From: 66-474 sp035249175
GTDB lineage: Bacteria > Pseudomonadota > Gammaproteobacteria > Xanthomonadales > Rhodanobacteraceae
Direction: 5' to 3'
DNA length: 63,487 bases
Assembly (NCBI GenBank): GCA_035249175.1
Contig: DATFGT010000072.1
Coordinates: forward strand, 1-63,487
A model generated the notes under the pieces. The model did not search any database and was not told the origin of the DNA. It worked only from the letters and a program-made list of their open reading frames with translations. The position numbers and the translations under genes are program-made. Shown piece after piece: positions 9,465 to 18,377 of the stretch (position 1 is its first letter; every line of letters starts with the position of its first letter).

Positions 9465-9599
9465 CGGGTGTCCTTGCGGCAAACGTGCATGATAAGCGCA
9501 GGCGCGTGCTCGGGGGCATGCCCAAAGGCGCATGTAACCGTGTCGTGGCCGACCGCGCGGCAGTATCATGGGAGGATCGCTTTTCAGGTTTGCGTGCAA

Positions 9600-9935
9600 A
9601 TGCCCATCTACGTGTTCCGCTGTGACGATTGCGGCGAGAAGTTCGAACGCCTGCAGAAGCTGTCCGATCCCGACCCCGACGTCTGCCCGAATTGCGGCAA
9701 GCACCACAGCGTGCGCCGGCAGGTCACCGCGCCCGCATTCCGGCTTGCGGGCAGCGGTTGGTACGAAACCGATTTCAAATCCGACAAGGAAAAGAAACAC
9801 AATCTTGCCGGCGATGCGGCCAAGCCAAAGGAGCCGGCGGGCGGCAAGCCGGCCGAGGCCGCCAAGAACAGCGGTTCGGGCGAGGCGGCCAAGCCGGCGT
9901 CCACCAGCAAGTCCGCCGGTTCGACCAACGACTGA
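9600..9935 (+). CDS. FmdB-family zinc ribbon protein
   Basis: Small protein of 111 residues beginning MPIYVFRCDDCGEKFE, the hallmark of FmdB-type putative regulators. A zinc ribbon is formed by CDDC (residues 8-11) and CPNC (about 29-32). After residue 60 the chain becomes a low-complexity Lys/Ala/Pro/Ser tail, common in this family. The function is not established; the Methylophilus FmdB link to amidase regulation is weak. It is divergent from the M15 peptidase gene. Confidence 0.85.
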   Translation: MPIYVFRCDDCGEKFERLQKLSDPDPDVCPNCGKHHSVRRQVTAPAFRLAGSGWYETDFKSDKEKKHNLAGDAAKPKEPAGGKPAEAAKNSGSGEAAKPASTSKSAGSTND

Positions 9936-10003
9936 AGCCGCGCGGCTGCCGTTCAGTTTCAGACATGGAAACTGGCGACTACACCAATCGGGAGGGCCGC
10001 GTC

Positions 10004-10546
10004 ATGCGCAAGCTTGCGTTGATCGTTGCGGGTGGGCTTTTCGCATTTGCGGGCACCGCCATGGCGCAGGTGACCTACGGCAATCGGCCGCCCCCGCCAC
10101 CGAATTATCCGGGCTACGGCAACCAGACGGTTTCCTGCGGCAGTCCGCAGTATCACCTGCTGCGCTGTCCGGTGCCGCGCGACTGGCGTGGTGTGCGCAT
10201 CGTCCAGCAGACCTCGAAATCGGCCTGCGTCGAAGGTCGGACCTGGGGCTACGATCGTGGCAGCGTGTGGGTGGACAAGGGCTGCGGCGGCGTGTTCGCG
10301 CCGGGCAACGGCGGCGGGTGGCGGCCGGATCCGGGATGGAATCGCGAATTCGTGGTGTCGTGCGGCAGCCCGCAATACCGCCGCTACTTCTGTCAGGTCG
10401 ATGTCGGTGCGCGCGGTCGGGTGATATTGCAAGGCCAGAATTCCGACGCCGCGTGCATCGAGGGCCGCACCTGGGGCTGGAATCGCGCCGGCATCTGGGT
10501 GGACAAGGGTTGCGGCGCACAATTTCTTGTGACGCGCCGCTGGTGA
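10004..10546 (+). CDS. Secreted DUF3011 protein
   Basis: Exported protein of 180 residues. The ATG at 10004 is chosen because GGAGGG (9991) precedes it and because it opens a signal peptide (MRKLALIVAGG, cleavage near AMA-Q). The mature part has two DUF3011 repeats, each starting VSCGSPQY and ending WVDKGCG, with the Cys pairs conserved (about residues 43-95 and 120-175), joined by a Gly/Pro-rich linker. DUF3011 domains have no known activity. A 13-bp perfect inverted repeat follows the stop. Confidence 0.85.
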   Translation: MRKLALIVAGGLFAFAGTAMAQVTYGNRPPPPPNYPGYGNQTVSCGSPQYHLLRCPVPRDWRGVRIVQQTSKSACVEGRTWGYDRGSVWVDKGCGGVFAPGNGGGWRPDPGWNREFVVSCGSPQYRRYFCQVDVGARGRVILQGQNSDAACIEGRTWGWNRAGIWVDKGCGAQFLVTRRW

Positions 10547-10554
10547 CCAGCCGT

Positions 10555-10585
10555 GCCCGATTCGCGGCCTGACCGCGAATCGGGC
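10555..10585 (+). terminator. Perfect 13-bp hairpin after the DUF3011 gene
   Basis: GCCCGATTCGCGG (10555-10567) and CCGCGAATCGGGC (10573-10585) are exact reverse complements around the loop CCTGA, nine bases after the stop codon. There is no T-run, so this is either a weak intrinsic terminator or a transcript-end stabiliser. Confidence 0.6.
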
Positions 10586-10671
10586 CTCACAATCGTCGCT
10601 GAATCCGTGTGCCGGTTGGCGCAGGGCCTCCACGCCAATCGGCTAAACTTCGCCGAATCCCTGCTGGGTAG

Positions 10672-13011
10672 ATGAAAGCCTTGTCCTGGTTCGAACGCGT
10701 GCGCGGGTTCATCGCCCGTGCCTGGCCATTCGCACGCTGGCCGATCCTGATCGGTGTCGGGTTCGCGATCGCCTTCGTGGTGCCGTACACGCTGGTGCTC
10801 GATCACCGCGTGAAGACGCGCGTCACCGAGATCGATTTCACCCAGCCGACGCGCGTGTACGGCATGCCGCAATTGCTGGAAGCCGGCGTGCCGATGAACA
10901 AGGCAGCGCTGACGCTGGAATTGCAGATGGCGGGCTACACCGAGGCCGCGCACGTTGCACAGGTGCCCGGCACGTACAATGTGGAGGGCGACAAGTTCAT
11001 CATCGCTTCGCGCGGCTACATGGATCCGGTCGGTGGCGAACTGCCGCGTCGGGTGCGCGTGACGCTCGGTTCCGGCAGTGTCCAGTCGGTATTCGACCTC
11101 ACCGCGAACAAGCCGCTGCGCAAGACGCACCTCGATCCTGCGCGCATCGCGACGCTGTACGGCAGCGAACAGGAGGAACGCATCATCGTGCAGTTGTCGG
11201 AACTGCCGCCGCTGCTGGTGCAAGGCGTGCAGGCCGTCGAGGATCGTGATTTCAAGAACAACCACGGTATCGACCTGTCGTCGATCATGCGCGCGGCGCT
11301 GGCAGACCTGCGTGCCGGGCACGTGGTGCAGGGCGGTTCCACCATCACCCAGCAACTGGTGCGCAACCTGTTCCTCGACCGCAACCAGACGCTGGTGCGC
11401 AAGTTCAACGAGGCGCTGCTGTCGATCCTGCTGGACGCGCATTACACCAAGGGCCAGATTCTCGCCGCGTACTGCAATGAAGTGTTCATGGGCCAGCAGG
11501 GCAGTCAGGCCGTGCACGGCTTCGCCGCGGCGAGTTGGTACTACTTCGGACGCCCGGTCCAGACGCTGCGCCCGCAGGAAATCGCGCTGCTGGTCGGCAT
11601 GGTGCGTGGCCCGAGTTACTACGATCCGCGCCGCAACCCAGAGCGGGCGCTGACGCGCCGCAACGTGGCGCTGGATGCGTTTCGCACCACCGGCCTTTTG
11701 AACGATACGCAGTGGAAGACCGCACGCGCGGCGCCGCTGGATGTCACGCCCAAGCCGCAACTGGTGGTGGATCGCTTTCCCGCGTTCATGGACGTGGTGC
11801 GCAACCAGTTGAAGCAGGACTTCAGCGAACAGCAATTGCGCAGCGGCGGCCTTGCCGTTTACACCACGCTCGATCCGGCCGCGCAGACCTACGCGGAACA
11901 GTCACTGGACGAAACCCTGAGCGGACTCGGCAAGCGCGGCGACAAGCTGGAAGGCGCGGTGGTGGTGGTCGAGCCGTCCACCGGGAACGTGCTGGCGATG
12001 GTAGGCGGGCGCGAATCCGACCTGCACGGATTCAATCGCGCCTACGACGCGCGGCGGCCGGTCGGTTCCAGCCTGAAACCGTTCTATTACCTGATGGCAT
12101 TGAGCAACCCGTCGCGCTGGAACGTGGCGTCGCTGCTGGACGATTCGCCGATTTCGATGAAGCTTCCGAACGGCAAGCTGTGGTCACCGCAGAACGACGA
12201 CCACATCTCGCACGGTGAGGTGCCGATGGTCGAGGCGCTGGCCAAGTCCTACAACCTCGCCAGCGTGCATCTCGGGTTGCAGTTGGGTGTGGATCGCGTG
12301 GCGGCGTTCCTGCGTTCGTTCGGCCTGACCGACGTCAGCGCCAATCCATCGCTGCTGCTGGGTTCGGTGGACATGTCGCCGTTCCAGTTGGCGCAACTGT
12401 ATGAGTTCTTCGCCGCTGATGGCCATGCGTTGCCGTTGTTGACGCTGCGCGGCGTGCTGGATGCCAAGGGCCACGTGCTGAAGCAGTACGCGACCAAACC
12501 CGGCAAGGGCGAATACCAGCAGTCCGAACGCCTCGTGCGCTGGATGATGCAGCAGGTCGCGCAGTACGGCACGGCCGCGGCGATCGGCGATTCGTCGCTC
12601 GGGTCATTGCATGTCGCGGGCAAGACCGGCACTTCCGACCACCAGCGTGATTCGTGGTTCTCCGGGTTCACCGGCGATCGTCTCGCGGTCACGTGGATGG
12701 GCCGCGACGACAACCAGCCCACGCATCTGTGGGGCGCGACCGGGGCGTTGCGGGTATGGATGAAGCTGTTCGAGAGGATGCCGAGCGCACCGCTGACCAC
12801 GTCGATCGGTGACGGCGTCCAGTATGCGTGGATCGATCCGTCCACGGGACAGGGCAGTCTGCCGCAATGCGATGGCGCGAAACAGTATCCCTTCATTGAT
12901 GGATACGCGCCGCAGGTGCAGAATCACTGCTATTTGCAGCGGATCGAAAACCTGTTCGGCGGTCGCGGCAACGATACGCAGCCTCCACCTGCCGCGGGCG
13001 CGCATCGTTAG
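10672..13011 (+). CDS. mrcB: Penicillin-binding protein 1B
   Basis: Bifunctional class A PBP of 779 residues anchored in the inner membrane; it polymerises and cross-links peptidoglycan. Order: cytoplasmic tail, one TM helix (about 24-46), a UB2H-like region, the GT51 glycosyltransferase domain with EDRDFKNNHGID (near 190) and GGSTITQQLVRN (near 222), then the transpeptidase domain with the active-site SSLK at 466-469, KSYN near 524 and KTGT at 651-654. The UB2H-like module before GT51 favours PBP1B over PBP1A. A TPR lipoprotein gene follows 26 bp later and could be co-transcribed. Confidence 0.93.
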   Translation: MKALSWFERVRGFIARAWPFARWPILIGVGFAIAFVVPYTLVLDHRVKTRVTEIDFTQPTRVYGMPQLLEAGVPMNKAALTLELQMAGYTEAAHVAQVPGTYNVEGDKFIIASRGYMDPVGGELPRRVRVTLGSGSVQSVFDLTANKPLRKTHLDPARIATLYGSEQEERIIVQLSELPPLLVQGVQAVEDRDFKNNHGIDLSSIMRAALADLRAGHVVQGGSTITQQLVRNLFLDRNQTLVRKFNEALLSILLDAHYTKGQILAAYCNEVFMGQQGSQAVHGFAAASWYYFGRPVQTLRPQEIALLVGMVRGPSYYDPRRNPERALTRRNVALDAFRTTGLLNDTQWKTARAAPLDVTPKPQLVVDRFPAFMDVVRNQLKQDFSEQQLRSGGLAVYTTLDPAAQTYAEQSLDETLSGLGKRGDKLEGAVVVVEPSTGNVLAMVGGRESDLHGFNRAYDARRPVGSSLKPFYYLMALSNPSRWNVASLLDDSPISMKLPNGKLWSPQNDDHISHGEVPMVEALAKSYNLASVHLGLQLGVDRVAAFLRSFGLTDVSANPSLLLGSVDMSPFQLAQLYEFFAADGHALPLLTLRGVLDAKGHVLKQYATKPGKGEYQQSERLVRWMMQQVAQYGTAAAIGDSSLGSLHVAGKTGTSDHQRDSWFSGFTGDRLAVTWMGRDDNQPTHLWGATGALRVWMKLFERMPSAPLTTSIGDGVQYAWIDPSTGQGSLPQCDGAKQYPFIDGYAPQVQNHCYLQRIENLFGGRGNDTQPPPAAGAHR

Positions 13012-13037
13012 CCGTAATCATCCTTCCGGAGCAATAA

Positions 13038-13562
13038 ATGACTCGCAACCTGACCTGGGCCGCGCTCGGCGCGCCGGCATTCGCTTTGCTGCTGGCCGGA
13101 TGCTCGCATCCGCCGTTGCCGCCACCCGCGACCGATCGCGTATCCCCGGCCGCGATGGTCGAGGCCATTCGCGCCGCCCACGTGTCCGACAAATCCGTGG
13201 TACAGGTCGCGCCACTACGCGATCCGGCCGTGGATGGCTATCTGGACAGCGCGCACGCGGAGGAAAGTGCCGGCAAGTACCAGGACGCGCTGGACAAGAT
13301 CGACACCGCGTTGAAGCTGTCGCCCGAGGCGCCGGACATCCTGCAATTCCGCGCTGAAATCGAAATCCTGCTGCACAATTACGCGGGGGCCGATGCCGAT
13401 GCGCGGAAATCCTTCGAGCTTGGCCCCAAGGTGGGCGGACTGTGTGCCAGCAACTGGCAAACCGTGCTTGAAATCGCCGAATCGAAAAATGACGACGCCG
13501 GTGTCACGTTTGCGCGCCACGGGCGCGAGCAGTGCCACAAGGCCGGTCCCATCAGGATGTAA
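13038..13562 (+). CDS. TPR-containing lipoprotein
   Basis: Exported lipoprotein of 174 residues with lipobox LAGC at residues 19-22. The mature part carries a tetratricopeptide-like pair (YQDALDKIDTALKLSPEAPDIL and the following helix), about residues 80-140. It begins 26 bp after mrcB. E. coli PBP1B is activated by the outer-membrane lipoprotein LpoB; this protein is not an LpoB homologue by sequence, but a lipoprotein next to a PBP1B gene in an organism of this group suggests an analogous partner. That is inference. Confidence 0.8.
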   Translation: MTRNLTWAALGAPAFALLLAGCSHPPLPPPATDRVSPAAMVEAIRAAHVSDKSVVQVAPLRDPAVDGYLDSAHAEESAGKYQDALDKIDTALKLSPEAPDILQFRAEIEILLHNYAGADADARKSFELGPKVGGLCASNWQTVLEIAESKNDDAGVTFARHGREQCHKAGPIRM

Positions 13563-13644
13563 GCACCCCGTTCGTGTCGCCTGCGCTCGACGACATGGCA
13601 GGGCTGACAAGCGTCAGTGAACGCGGGACGGCCCGCGAGCCTGG

Positions 13645-15450
13645 TCACATCACCCCGCGCCGGGCCGTGGCCGCGAAACGTGGAAACCGCGCGTGGATCG
13701 AGCGGCGGATGCCGTCGACATCGAGCCCCGCTTCGGCGAGCAACTGTTCGCGCGTGGCGTGCTCGAGGAACCCGTCCGGCAGGCCGAGCTGCAACAGCGG
13801 GATTTCGATGCCGTGCGCCGCGAGCACCTCGCCGACGGCCGAACCCGCGCCCCCGGCAATGACGTTGTCTTCCAGCGTGACGAATGCATCGTGGCTGCGC
13901 GCGAGTTCCAGCAACAGCGCTTCGTCCAGCGGTTTCACGAAACGCATGTTGACAACGCTGGCGTCGAATACGGCACCGACGATTTCACTGGGCGCGAGCG
14001 TGCAGCCGAACGCGAGCAGCGCGATGCCGTGGCCGCGACGACGCAGTTCGGCTTTGCCGATCGGAAGCGCGGTCAACGCGGGATCGGTCCTGACGCCGGG
14101 GCCGCCGCCGCGGGGGTAACGGATCGCCGCGGGGCCGTCATGAAGAAAGCCCGTCGTCAGCAATTGCCGACATTCGTTTTCGTCGGGAGGCGCCATCACG
14201 ACCATGTTCGGGACGCAGCGAAGGTACGAGAGGTCGAAGCTGCCCGCGTGCGTAGGGCCGTCGGGACCCACCACGCCGGCACGATCGATCGCGAAGGTGA
14301 CATCGAGGTTCTGCAGCGCGACGTCGTGGATGAGTTGATCGTATGCGCGTTGCAGGAAGGTTGAATAGATGGCCACCACGGGCTTCATGCCTTCGCACGC
14401 AAGTCCTGCGGCCAGCGTGACGGCGTGCTGTTCAGCGATCGCGACGTCAAGGTAGCGATCCGGATATTCCCGTGAAAACTGCACCATCCCGGAGCCTTCA
14501 CGCATCGCCGGGGTGATCGCGACCAGTCGCGCGTCGGCGGTGGCCATGTCGCCCAACCAGTCGCCGAAGACTTCACTGTACGTCGGTGCCTTCCCGGTCC
14601 CGTGCGTCACTCCGAGCACGGGATCGAAGGTGCCGACTGCGTGGTATTCGATCTGCGCGAGTTCGGCGGGCGCGTAACCCTTGCCCTTGGTGGTGACCAC
14701 GTGCAGCAGTTGCGGACCGTGTCGACCCTTCACTTCGCGCAACACTGAAAGCAGCTTCGGAAGGTCATGGCCATCCACCGGGCCGGAATAGGCGAAGCCG
14801 AGTTCCTCGAACAACGCTTCCGGATGCGGCCCGCATTCACCGGCTTCGCCCGCGCGCAGGCGCGCGAGCGTGCGATCCAATCCACCCACGTTTTCGCTGA
14901 TCGACATGCCATTGTCATTCAATACCACCAGCATGTCGGGCTGTGCGCCGCCCGCATGGTTCAACGCCTCGTAGGCCATGCCGCCGGTGATCGCACCATC
15001 GCCGATCACCGCGACCACCTTGCGACGGTCACCGCGGCGCTGCAGCGCGATCGCCATGCCTAGCGCGGCGGAAACGGACGTGGAGGCATGGCCGACGCCG
15101 AAGGTGTCGAATTCGCTTTCGGCGCGGCGCAGGAATGGTGCAAGCCCGCCGCGTGTCTTGATGCTGGTGATGCGATCGCGCCGTCCGGTGAGGATCTTGT
15201 GCGGATAACCCTGGTGGCCGACGTCCCACACGAGGCGGTCACGCGGTGTGTCGTACAGGTAATGCAAGGCGACCGTCAATTCGACCACGCCGAGTCCTGC
15301 GCCGAAATGGCCCCCCACGCTGGCGACCGATTCGATCAGGTATGCGCGCAATTCGTCGGCGACGCGGGACAGTTCCGTTTCCGGAACGCGTTTCAGGTCA
15401 TCCGGCGAATCGATGCCGGCGAGCAGGGGATAGCGGGTGCGGTCGATCAT
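13645..15450 (-). CDS. dxs: 1-deoxy-D-xylulose-5-phosphate synthase
   Basis: Thiamine-diphosphate enzyme of the MEP isoprenoid pathway; condenses pyruvate and glyceraldehyde 3-phosphate. At 601 residues it is slightly shorter than the usual 620-640. Motifs include VWDVGHQGYPHKIL, FGVGHASTSVSAALG, the ThDP-binding GDGAITGGMAYEALN...NDN and, in the transketolase C-terminal half, the EQHAVTLAAGLACEG segment. The start at 15450 (MIDRTRYPLL) fits the family N-terminus. It lies 38 bp downstream of the ClC channel gene on the same strand. Confidence 0.96.
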   Translation of the reverse strand: MIDRTRYPLLAGIDSPDDLKRVPETELSRVADELRAYLIESVASVGGHFGAGLGVVELTVALHYLYDTPRDRLVWDVGHQGYPHKILTGRRDRITSIKTRGGLAPFLRRAESEFDTFGVGHASTSVSAALGMAIALQRRGDRRKVVAVIGDGAITGGMAYEALNHAGGAQPDMLVVLNDNGMSISENVGGLDRTLARLRAGEAGECGPHPEALFEELGFAYSGPVDGHDLPKLLSVLREVKGRHGPQLLHVVTTKGKGYAPAELAQIEYHAVGTFDPVLGVTHGTGKAPTYSEVFGDWLGDMATADARLVAITPAMREGSGMVQFSREYPDRYLDVAIAEQHAVTLAAGLACEGMKPVVAIYSTFLQRAYDQLIHDVALQNLDVTFAIDRAGVVGPDGPTHAGSFDLSYLRCVPNMVVMAPPDENECRQLLTTGFLHDGPAAIRYPRGGGPGVRTDPALTALPIGKAELRRRGHGIALLAFGCTLAPSEIVGAVFDASVVNMRFVKPLDEALLLELARSHDAFVTLEDNVIAGGAGSAVGEVLAAHGIEIPLLQLGLPDGFLEHATREQLLAEAGLDVDGIRRSIHARFPRFAATARRGVM

Positions 15451-15488
15451 CCGCGCATTGTCGCGCAGCGCGGGCTGCTGCGCTGCAA

Positions 15489-17489
15489 CTACGATGCCTT
15501 GGCTTCGTCCGCGGCGCGGGTGTGGCCGCCGAAGCGCCGTACCAGCGTCTGACGGATGCGGATCTGGCGCGAAGCGTCGCGCATCTCGTGGATGCGCTTG
15601 GCGTTCGCGGCCAGCACGTCGCTGCGGGTCAGCACGCCGACCATGTGCGTCGGGTCGTCGCGTGAAACCACGATCAAGCGTCCGACGTTCTCGGCCACCA
15701 TCAGGTCGGATGCGTCGCGCAGGTTATGGTCCTCGAACACGATGATCGGTCCGCGCTTCAGCATGTCGCCGATGCGGGTGAGGCCCGGCCTGTCCGGGTC
15801 CAGCAGGTCACGGCGGGTGATGACGCCGCGCACGCGGCCGGCGTCGTCGAGCACCGGATACCCCTGGTGTTGCGCGCGCACGCGGCCGGAACTCATCCAG
15901 CGCCGCACTTCGCTCAATTCGTCGGAAGTTTTGAGCGAACGCACCTCACGCGTGCAGGCCCTGCCGACCGGCACTTGTTCCAGCGGGTCGGCGGCGTATT
16001 CGCTCGGCACCTTCACACCGCGCCGTTCGATCTTCTCGGTCATGATGGTGCTGCGCATCGTCAACGCCGAAATCAGGTACGCCGCCGCGCAGCCGCCGAG
16101 CAACGGCAGGAACGCCGCCGGCTGGCGCGTGGTTTCGAAACAGAAAATCACCGCCGTCAGCAGTGCACGCGAGGACCCCGCGAAGATCGCGCCCATGCCG
16201 ACCAGCGCCGCGATGCGCGGATCGATGCCCATCGCGGGCCACAGGTGATCGAGCCCGATGCCGATCAGCGCGCCCATCGAACCGCCGATCATGAACAGCG
16301 GCGCGAGCGTGCCGCCCGACGTGCCGCTGCCCAGCGAGATCACCCATGACAGGAATTTCAGCAGGCCGAAACTGATCAGCATCGTGACGCCGAAATGTCC
16401 CTGCACCAGCGCGTCGATGTTGTCGTAGCCGACGCCCAGCGTGTGCGGCGAAACCCAGCCGATCACGCCGGCCACCACCGCGCCCAGCGCCGGCCACCAC
16501 ATCCAGTGGATCGGCAGCTTCGCAAACGCGTCTTCCACGCCGTACACCGCGCGCGTCACCCATACGCTGGCGTAGCCGACGACCAATCCCAGCGCGATGA
16601 ATGCGCCGAGCGCCAAGCCGCCAGGTTCGGCGATGTTTGGCATCGCGAACACCGCCGCCGAACCGAAGCTGGCGTAACGCACGCCGGTCGCGGTGACGGT
16701 GGCCAGCGCGACGGGGATCAGCGAGCGCGGGCGCAATTCGAACAGCAGCAATTCGATCGCCATCACCACCGATGCGACGGGTGCACCGAATACCGCCGCC
16801 ATGCCGGCCGCGGCGCCTGCCGCCAGCAGCACTTTGCGTTCCTGGGCGGTAACGCTCATCAATTGCCCGATCAGCGACCCCATCGCGCCACCGGTGGAGA
16901 TGATCGGGCCCTCGGCCCCGAACGGGCCGCCGGTGCCAATCGCGAACGCCGAGGACACGGGCTTCAGCCAAGTGACGCGCGGCGCGATGTTGGATTCGTG
17001 TTCCAGGATGCGCTCCATCGCTTCCGGAATGCCGTGGCCCTGGATCGCGCGCGAACCCCAGCGTGCCATGATGCCGGCCAGGAGGCCGCCGATCATCGGC
17101 ATCATGATCACCCATGCGCCAAGATGGTTGGCCGCCGGAGACAGCACGCCGGAACGCGGCATCGCATTCGGGCCGATCACGTCGGAAATGCGTCCGTAGA
17201 AACAGATGTCGGTGATCACGTTGATCATCAGCATCAGCAATTGCGCGACGCCGGCGGCGGCCGCGCCCAGCACCACCGCCATGCCGCCGATCAGGAGAAT
17301 GCGGCGGTCGACCAGCGTCGACTTGAGCGGCATCCGCGCCTGTTCCAGCGAGGGGCCCAGCGCCGGCGCAACCGGAAGGGCCTCGGTGCTGCCCGTGGTG
17401 CGCACGCTTTCGCGGTCCACGGGCGGGGGGTTTTCCGCGCGCACCGGCTCACGATCCGGCGTTGCGGAACTCGGGTCTTGTGGGCTCAT
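15489..17489 (-). CDS. ClC-family chloride channel/antiporter with two CBS domains
   Basis: Inner-membrane ClC protein of 666 residues. Pore motifs are GHGIPEAME (helix D), GPFGAEGPII with the gating glutamate, and GSGTSGGTLAPLFMIGG (helix N, usually GGIFAP). Two CBS modules follow from about residue 515 to 655 and may bind adenine nucleotides. The start at 17489 is tentative: no good ribosome site is seen, and the frame extends 24 codons further up. It is the upstream partner of dxs, with a 38-bp gap. Confidence 0.92.
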   Translation of the reverse strand: MSPQDPSSATPDREPVRAENPPPVDRESVRTTGSTEALPVAPALGPSLEQARMPLKSTLVDRRILLIGGMAVVLGAAAAGVAQLLMLMINVITDICFYGRISDVIGPNAMPRSGVLSPAANHLGAWVIMMPMIGGLLAGIMARWGSRAIQGHGIPEAMERILEHESNIAPRVTWLKPVSSAFAIGTGGPFGAEGPIISTGGAMGSLIGQLMSVTAQERKVLLAAGAAAGMAAVFGAPVASVVMAIELLLFELRPRSLIPVALATVTATGVRYASFGSAAVFAMPNIAEPGGLALGAFIALGLVVGYASVWVTRAVYGVEDAFAKLPIHWMWWPALGAVVAGVIGWVSPHTLGVGYDNIDALVQGHFGVTMLISFGLLKFLSWVISLGSGTSGGTLAPLFMIGGSMGALIGIGLDHLWPAMGIDPRIAALVGMGAIFAGSSRALLTAVIFCFETTRQPAAFLPLLGGCAAAYLISALTMRSTIMTEKIERRGVKVPSEYAADPLEQVPVGRACTREVRSLKTSDELSEVRRWMSSGRVRAQHQGYPVLDDAGRVRGVITRRDLLDPDRPGLTRIGDMLKRGPIIVFEDHNLRDASDLMVAENVGRLIVVSRDDPTHMVGVLTRSDVLAANAKRIHEMRDASRQIRIRQTLVRRFGGHTRAADEAKAS

Positions 17490-17609
17490 GGTGGGCACGA
17501 AAGCAGAACTGCTGCGGCGCAGCATAGCGCGCACGCCGCGTCCGGCCAAGGGCGCGGCCACGTGGCGTCGGGCTTCCCGCCGTGTTGAAGGCGTTCAACA
17601 CGCCGGACG

Positions 17610-18230
17610 TCATGCCGCCGGGCGTCGATGCCTCGGCAGGTGGTGCACCAGGAATTCCATCTGGTCGGCAAGGATGTTGCGGTTGGAGAGGATCAGGTGT
17701 TCCACCCAACTCGGCTTGTATGGAATGGCCAGCAGCGGCATGGCCGCCTGCTGCGGCGAGCGGCCGCCCTTTTTCAGATTGCACGCAAGGCAGGCCGAGA
17801 CCACGTTCTCCCAGACGTCCTGGCCGCCGCGCGACAGCGGCATCACATGGTCACGGGTCAACTCGCCCCGCGTGCAACAGCGTCCGCAATAGAGGCAAAG
17901 ATACCGATCACGCGCGAACAGGGCGGCGTTGCTGAGCGCCGGGCATGGCTCGAGGGCGTTGCTATGGCAGTGCCCGCGGCTGGCGACGATCGGATGCAGT
18001 CGCAGGATGCTCTGGTCGCCACTGTCGCGACGAAAGCCGCCATGCAACGTGAGGCAGGGGTCGCCGAGTGTCCAGGCGACCGCCTCGCGCACGTACAGGC
18101 AAGCAGCGTCCTGCCAACTGATCCAGTCCAGGATGCGTCCGGCTGCGTCGAGCGACAGCACGCGCGTGGTGTGCAGATCGGCGATCGTGCACCCCGGGTA
18201 TTCGATGGAACCGACTGTGTGCGAATCCAT
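17610..18230 (-). CDS. HNH endonuclease
   Basis: Protein of 206 residues with a C-terminal HNH nuclease domain: CLYCGR (about 113-118), the DH dipeptide in TRDHVMPLSRGG, the N of WENVVSACLACNLKKGG and the paired CxxC zinc site. The N-terminal 100 residues have no recognisable domain. Stand-alone HNH proteins of this form are frequent in Xanthomonadales and may act in restriction or DNA repair. It is divergent from the first TIR gene across 147 bp. The frame extends to 18251, but ATG 18230 opens the conserved part. Confidence 0.85.
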   Translation of the reverse strand: MDSHTVGSIEYPGCTIADLHTTRVLSLDAAGRILDWISWQDAACLYVREAVAWTLGDPCLTLHGGFRRDSGDQSILRLHPIVASRGHCHSNALEPCPALSNAALFARDRYLCLYCGRCCTRGELTRDHVMPLSRGGQDVWENVVSACLACNLKKGGRSPQQAAMPLLAIPYKPSWVEHLILSNRNILADQMEFLVHHLPRHRRPAA

Positions 18231-18320
18231 GGTTTGCGCAGCATAGAACAAATCGCCAAATGGGCGTTAGCGCTGCCCCGCCGTGCCGGTGCCGTTCGAT
18301 TACCCGGTCTTCCGACATCG

Positions 18321-18336
18321 CGTTATGCTTGGAAAA
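18321..18336 (+). promoter_or_regulatory. Shared promoter-like element upstream of TIR gene 1
   Basis: CGTTATGCTTGGAAAA lies 57 bp before the ATG at 18378. The same element, CGCTATGCTTGGGAAC, lies 60 bp before the fourth paralogue at 32931. The core TATGCT could be a -10 box. Conservation between two loci whose leaders otherwise differ supports a real promoter. Confidence 0.5.
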
Positions 18337-18377
18337 CGGATGGTTCGCGGCGCCCTACCCGAGAGGGGTTGACCGGC

